A DNA stretch of 64,000 bases, taken from NCBI GenBank assembly GCA_003021785.1, contig PXQU01000016.1, forward strand, positions 293,101 through 357,100, in the 5' to 3' direction. The position numbers and the translations under genes are program-made. Origin of the DNA: Halobacteriales archaeon QH_7_65_31 (GTDB taxonomy: Archaea > Halobacteriota > Halobacteria > Halobacteriales > Haloarculaceae). A model generated the notes under the pieces. The model did no database searches, was not told the origin of the DNA, and saw only the letters and a list, made by a program, of their open reading frames with translations. Positions 60,118 through 64,000 of the stretch are shown piece after piece (position 1 is the first letter of the stretch; each line of letters starts with the position of its first letter).

Positions 60118-60702
60118 GTGCACGCCATCACGAACAGCGGGTGGATCGAGGTCGTCTCCGGCTCGATGTTCTCGGGGAAGACGGAGGAGCTGCTCCGGCG
60201 CGTCCGGCGCGCCGAGATCGCGGGCCAGTCGGTCGCCGCGTTCACGCCCGCGCTCGATGACCGCTACGGGACCGCCAGCATCGGGAGCCACGCCGGCCAG
60301 CAGATCGAGGCGGTCGTCGTCGACAGCGACGACCCCGGCCCGGCGATTCACGACGCGCTCAACGGCGAAGCGGTCATCGCGATCGACGAAGCCAACTTCT
60401 TCGCCGAGACGCTGGTGACCGTCTGTGAGGAGCTGGCCGCCGAGGGGAGACGCGTCCTCGTCTCGGGGACCGACCAGACGTTCCGCGGGGAGCCGTTCCA
60501 CCCGCTGCCGGAGCTGATGGCCGTCGCCGAGTACGCGGACAAGTATCAGGCCATCTGTTCGCAGTGCGGTGAGCCGGCCTCGCGCAATCAGCGGCTCATC
60601 GAGGGGGAGCCGGCCCACTACGACGACCCGACGGTGCTCGTCGGTGCGGCGGAGTCGTACGAGGCGCGGTGTCGAGACTGTCACGTCGTTCGACGCGGGT
60701 AG
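60118..60702 (+). CDS. tdk: thymidine kinase
   Basis: A 194-residue type II thymidine kinase phosphorylating thymidine. Walker A is VSGSMFSGKTEELLRR near residues 13-28. The catalytic motif is AIDEANFF (DEAQF in bacteria). The zinc cysteines CSQCGEPA and CRDC flank the lasso near the C-terminus. GTG 60118 gives HAITNSGWIE and fits a TATA-like GATTTTG about 28 nt upstream; the frame from 60100 is less likely. Confidence 0.92.
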   Translation: MHAITNSGWIEVVSGSMFSGKTEELLRRVRRAEIAGQSVAAFTPALDDRYGTASIGSHAGQQIEAVVVDSDDPGPAIHDALNGEAVIAIDEANFFAETLVTVCEELAAEGRRVLVSGTDQTFRGEPFHPLPELMAVAEYADKYQAICSQCGEPASRNQRLIEGEPAHYDDPTVLVGAAESYEARCRDCHVVRRG

Positions 60703-60741
60703 CCCGGAACCACTTAGTCCGGTCGCCGGCTACGACCCGAC

Positions 60742-61446
60742 GTGACTACGTGGGTCGAGAATCCCGAGGGGGGACGCGAGCGCGGGCCGCGCGGACTCGC
60801 CCGGGCGTGGGTCGAACTGCTCTCACGGCCGCGGCGCTTCTTCAGAAACGGCATCTCACCGGGCGATCAGGCGCCCGGTCTCAGCTTCGTCATCGTCGTC
60901 TCCTTTTTCTACACGGTGATACGATTTCTCACGCTTCCGGCCTCGCGTCCCGGCTTCTTCGCGAGCGAACTCGCCTCCGTCGCCGTCGGACTCCTCTTGG
61001 CGACGTTCATCATCGGTCCCGTCGGCTTACATCTCGTCGCGGCGCTACAGGTGGTAGTGAGTATCGCGCTCGTCCGCGACCGCGGCGGGGTGAGCAAGAC
61101 CGTTCAGGTGCTCGCGTACGCCACCGCACCGATGGTGATGGGTGGGATTGGCGTCCCGCCCGCACTCGCTGGGATGGGGTTCCTCCCCGAACTCGTCGCG
61201 GCGTGGCGGGTCTTCCTCGCCGCGTGGGGCTGTGTCCTGTTCGTCGTCGGGATGGCGACCGTGCACGAGATCTCGCTCCCGCACGCCGCCGTCGTCGTCG
61301 CGGTTCCAGCGATAATCGTCTTCGGCTACTTCTTCGGCGGGCTCTACGCGCTGGAGACGCTCGTCGGTGTGGAGTTCGTCTCGCAGCAGCCGCCGACAGC
61401 CGAGATGAAAACACAGTTACTCGCCGCCGGCGAACGGTTCATGTGA
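60742..61446 (+). CDS. YIP1-family membrane protein
   Basis: A 234-residue protein with an amphipathic N-terminus containing AWVELLSRPRRFFRNGI and five hydrophobic segments, the first IVVSFFYTVIRFL. The motif PGLSFVIVVSFFYT and the C-terminal arrangement fit the YIP1/Yip domain. In archaea its function is unknown. Its end overlaps the next gene by 4 nt (GTGA). Confidence 0.8.
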   Translation: MTTWVENPEGGRERGPRGLARAWVELLSRPRRFFRNGISPGDQAPGLSFVIVVSFFYTVIRFLTLPASRPGFFASELASVAVGLLLATFIIGPVGLHLVAALQVVVSIALVRDRGGVSKTVQVLAYATAPMVMGGIGVPPALAGMGFLPELVAAWRVFLAAWGCVLFVVGMATVHEISLPHAAVVVAVPAIIVFGYFFGGLYALETLVGVEFVSQQPPTAEMKTQLLAAGERFM

Positions 61447-62201
61447 CGAACACACAGATCACTCTCATTCAGATCGACAACTACGGCCCGTGGACGGTCA
61501 CCCCGGAGCCGCGCCGCGAGGTCGATCTCCAGACGCTTCAGTCGCGGCTGTACGCGGATCTGTCTCAGCTGTTCGGTAACCGCGAGGGGTACGTCTTTTT
61601 CACTCGCTTCGACAACATGATCGCCGTGACGAACGGGCTGGACGCGGACGACCACGCGCTGATACAGGAGTCCGTCAGCAACCGCTACCCCGTCAGTATC
61701 TCGCTGGGTGTCGAGACCGACGCCAGTCCCGCTCGCGCGCTCGGAACGGCGACGGAACACCTGCAGGAAGCCGGCTCAGCACAGGACGCCGCCCGGACCG
61801 AGGTGCTCCGTGGCGACCCCGTCCCCGAAAGCGAGCGAACCGACGAGGACGTACAGATCGCACACTTCGACGTGAACGACGCGACCGGCAAGTACACCGA
61901 CCAGCTCAACGAGTACGACTCGTTTATTCGGATCGAGCAGGGATACGCGAGTCTGATGAAACACCTGCGCACCGAACACGACGGGCTCTCCTTCTTCGTC
62001 GGCGGCGACAACATCATCGCCGTCTGTCCGGAGATGGACGCGACCGCGTATCAGTCCGCGATTGACCACGTCCACGAGGCCGTGCAGGTCGAACTCAAGG
62101 TCGGCGTCGGTCGGGCGCGAACCGCACAGGCCGCCGGCATGGACGCGAAACACGCTCTCGAAACGTGTCGCCACGAGGGAACGACCGTCGAGTTCCGCTG
62201 A
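61443..62201 (+). CDS. gch3: GTP cyclohydrolase III
   Basis: A 252-residue archaeal enzyme opening GTP to a formamidopyrimidine, for riboflavin and F420 synthesis. It begins VTNTQITLIQIDNYGPWTVT, typical of GCH III, with the two ferredoxin-like metal-binding repeats GYVFFTRFDNMIAVTNGL near residue 48 and GLSFFVGGDNIIAVCPEM near 178. The GTG start overlaps the YIP1 stop. No alternate start is needed. Confidence 0.92.
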   Translation: MTNTQITLIQIDNYGPWTVTPEPRREVDLQTLQSRLYADLSQLFGNREGYVFFTRFDNMIAVTNGLDADDHALIQESVSNRYPVSISLGVETDASPARALGTATEHLQEAGSAQDAARTEVLRGDPVPESERTDEDVQIAHFDVNDATGKYTDQLNEYDSFIRIEQGYASLMKHLRTEHDGLSFFVGGDNIIAVCPEMDATAYQSAIDHVHEAVQVELKVGVGRARTAQAAGMDAKHALETCRHEGTTVEFR

Positions 62202-62226
62202 CTCCGACGCTCACACCGTGGGCACG

Positions 62227-62233
62227 TTTATTA
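62227..62233 (+). promoter_or_regulatory. TATA box of the second substrate-binding gene
   Basis: TTTATTA ends 27 nt before ATG 62260. The gene keeps an intact promoter despite its nonsense codon. Confidence 0.55.
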
Positions 62234-62259
62234 GCTCCGCCGCGCTATCGACGGCTGGT

Positions 62260-63531
62260 ATGTCAGACCAACTCAATCGACGAAACGTACTTCGCGGACT
62301 CGGCGTCGCCGGGATAGCCGGTCTCGCCGGCTGTTCGAGCGACGGTGAAGACGATCCCGGCGGAGGGACCGACAGCGGCGGTGGCGGCTCTACCGACCGG
62401 ACGCTGATGCAGGGTGTGTTAATGCCGGAAACCGGTGATCTCGCCAGTCTGGGTACTGCGATTCGTGACGGTGCAATCCTGCCGTTCAGCCTACTGGAGG
62501 ACAACGAGAACAACCCCTTCGAGATAGAGTACACCGTCGGGGATACGCAGACGAACCCAAACGCGGCGATCTCCGCCGCGGAGAACCTGAGCAATCAGGG
62601 CTTTCCGGCGGTCACGGGTGCGGCCTCGTCGGAGGTCTCAATCGCAGTGTACGAGAACGTGCTTATCCCGAACGGGATCGTCGGCTGCTCGCCAGCGTCC
62701 ACCTCACCCGCCATCACGGATTTACAGGATAACGATCTCATCTACCGGACACCACCGACCGATGCATTACAGGGAGAAGTGCTCTCACAGGTCGCGATGG
62801 AGCGTGAGGATGCGAGCACGGCATCAACGCTGTACGTCAACAACTCCTACGGACAGCTGCTCGCCGATAGCTTCGCCAGCGCGTTCGAGGGCGACGGTGG
62901 CACGGTCCAGCAAGAGGTCGCCTTCGAGAAGGCACAAAGCTCTTACACCGCACGGCTCACGACCGCGCTGAACGATAATCCAGACATTCTCATCGTCATC
63001 GGCTACCCCGATTCGGGCATCTAACTGTTTCGCGACTACTACTCGAACTACGACGGCTCGCTCCCCATTCTCGTCACCGACGGGCTACAGGACGCAGAAC
63101 TACCCTCCGGCGTCGGTAACGCGATGCAGAACGTGAAAGGGACGGCTCCGCTTGCAGCCGGGCCGGGCCGTGAGTACTTTACCGAACAGTATCAGGAGGA
63201 GTACGGCAACGAACCGGGCGTGTTCACCTCACAGGCGTTCGATGCGACGGCCGTCTGTCTGCTCGCGAACGCGGCCGTCGGTGAGAACGACGGAGGTGCA
63301 ATCGCACAGGAGGTGCGGAACGTTGCCAACCCCGGTGGTGAGAAGGTGACACCGGATACGCTCGGCGAGGGACTCACCATGGCTGCAGAGGGAACGGAGA
63401 TCCAGTACGTCGGCGCATCCAGTGCCGTCGACTTCGACGAGAACGGTGATCTGCAGGCAGCGACGTATCAGTACTTCGGCTTCGAGGAAGGTGGCGGTAT
63501 CCGCACTATCGACGAAATCCAGTACAGCTAG
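62260..63531 (+). pseudogene. branched-chain-type substrate-binding protein interrupted by TAA
   Basis: Encodes a Tat lipoprotein receptor: RRNVLRGLGVAGIAGLAG, lipobox LAGC, then the mature domain with TGDLASLGTAIRDGA. The frame stops at TAA 63022-63024 after YPDSGI and continues without shift as LFRDYYSNYDGSLPILVTDG to the true stop 63529-63531, giving the C-terminal lobe. A change from CAA (Gln) to TAA explains it. Only the N-terminal lobe is made unless readthrough occurs. The neighbouring minus-strand LivF suggests it served a second HAAT transporter. Confidence 0.85.
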
Positions 63532-63533
63532 CC

Positions 63534-64000
63534 TCAGCCGCCGAGGAAATCCTGTCTGACCTGCTCGTCACCGAGCAGGGTATCGCCCGAATCCATATAT
63601 CGATTCTCACCGTTGACGAGCACGTAGCCGCGGTCACACCGACTCAGTGCCTCCTTGGCGTTCTGCTCGACCATCAACACGGCCGTTCCGGCGTCGTTGA
63701 TGCGGTCGATGCGGTCGAACATCTCGTCCACGAGATCCGGAGCCAGCCCCGCCGACGGCTCGTCGAGCATGAGCAGATCGGGATCGAGCATCAGCGCCCG
63801 CCCCATCGCCAGCATCTGTCGCTGTCCACCGGACATCGTGCCGGCCTCCTGTTCGCTCCGATCTTCCAGAATCGGGAAGCGGTCGTACACCGCCTGTATC
63901 TGCTCGTCCGGGACAGCGTCGAGAATATACGCCCCCATCTCCAGATTCTCACGGACCGTGAGCGACTCGAAGATGTTCTCGTTCTGTGGCACGTAGCTCA
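63534..64000 (-). CDS. livF: ABC transporter ATP-binding protein (LivF-type), N-terminus outside window
   Basis: The minus frame is open to the window edge, so the N-terminal about 80 residues with Walker A are missing. Visible: LSYVPQNENIFESLTVRENL, signature TMSGGQRQMLAMGRAL, Walker B LLMLDEPSAGLAP, and the switch VLMVEQNAKEAL. It is the last gene of a transporter operon lying mainly beyond 64000. It ends 2 nt from the broken binding-protein gene, convergently. Confidence 0.9.
   Translation of the reverse strand, partial: SYVPQNENIFESLTVRENLEMGAYILDAVPDEQIQAVYDRFPILEDRSEQEAGTMSGGQRQMLAMGRALMLDPDLLMLDEPSAGLAPDLVDEMFDRIDRINDAGTAVLMVEQNAKEALSRCDRGYVLVNGENRYMDSGDTLLGDEQVRQDFLGG

Noticed and set aside
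62062-62259. An upstream extension of the second binding-protein frame
   Set aside because: It is antisense-free but overlaps the end of gch3, and the Tat signal and TATA box fix the start at 62260.

Overview
This window is about 65% GC and almost entirely coding. Acidic proteins, leaderless promoters with TATA boxes 25-30 nt before starts, twin-arginine lipoprotein signals, a 20S proteasome, ribosomal proteins L7Ae/S28e/L24e, Pelota, RqcH, TmcA and GTP cyclohydrolase III all mark it as the chromosome of a halophilic archaeon (class Halobacteria). The genus cannot be fixed from the sequence. No rRNA operon, CRISPR array or replication origin was seen.

Layout: (1) 1-11.8 kb is a catabolic/uptake block: the tail of an alpha/beta hydrolase, an acyl-CoA synthetase, a bacterioopsin-activator-like regulator, a complete branched-chain-type ABC transporter (substrate-binding lipoprotein, LivG, LivF, LivH, LivM), and a 44-aa ORF leading into hydantoinase A and B. 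The layout suggests import and ring opening or activation of a nitrogenous or amide compound. (2) 11.8-15.1 kb holds a CHAT (caspase-like) protein and two small membrane proteins. (3) 15.2-35.6 kb is mostly housekeeping: the L7Ae-S28e-L24e-Ndk operon, TmcA, ferredoxin, a psmB-psmA proteasome pair, MoaA, Dna2, an Lhr-type helicase, RNase Z-like proteins, Pelota and RqcH. (4) 35.6-40.5 kb is the most mobile part. A 2.3 kb integrase element has split a host DUF309 gene while carrying its own intact DUF309 copy. Next to it lie tRNA-Leu(CAA), a damaged partial tRNA-Leu duplicate and a PemK/MazF-type toxin-antitoxin pair. (5) 40.5-54.8 kb holds an IMPase, a DUF63 protein, a YcaO enzyme, a TbsP-like regulator, a second CHAT protein, GlyA, FolD, a Nudix hydrolase, several broken genes and a well-supported novel small RNA. 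(6) 54.9-64 kb holds a PadR regulator, an aminotransferase, MutY, a lower-GC insert with a Fic/Doc-like protein, thymidine kinase, GTP cyclohydrolase III, and the edge of a second branched-chain-type transporter locus.

Gene decay recurs. There is an in-frame deletion removing the DEIH box of the Lhr helicase, a nonsense codon in a substrate-binding protein, a nonsense codon in an antitoxin-like HTH gene, a frameshift in a small conserved gene, a 5'-truncated LeuA-type synthase, the split DUF309 gene, and a LivM gene with no canonical start codon.

The best candidates for undescribed biology are the paralogous CHAT proteins, one of them co-oriented with a TbsP-like regulator and an E1-like/YcaO fusion; the integrase element that disrupts a gene and brings a replacement; and the two-hairpin RNA near 54.4 kb, whose G-U pairs show which strand is functional.
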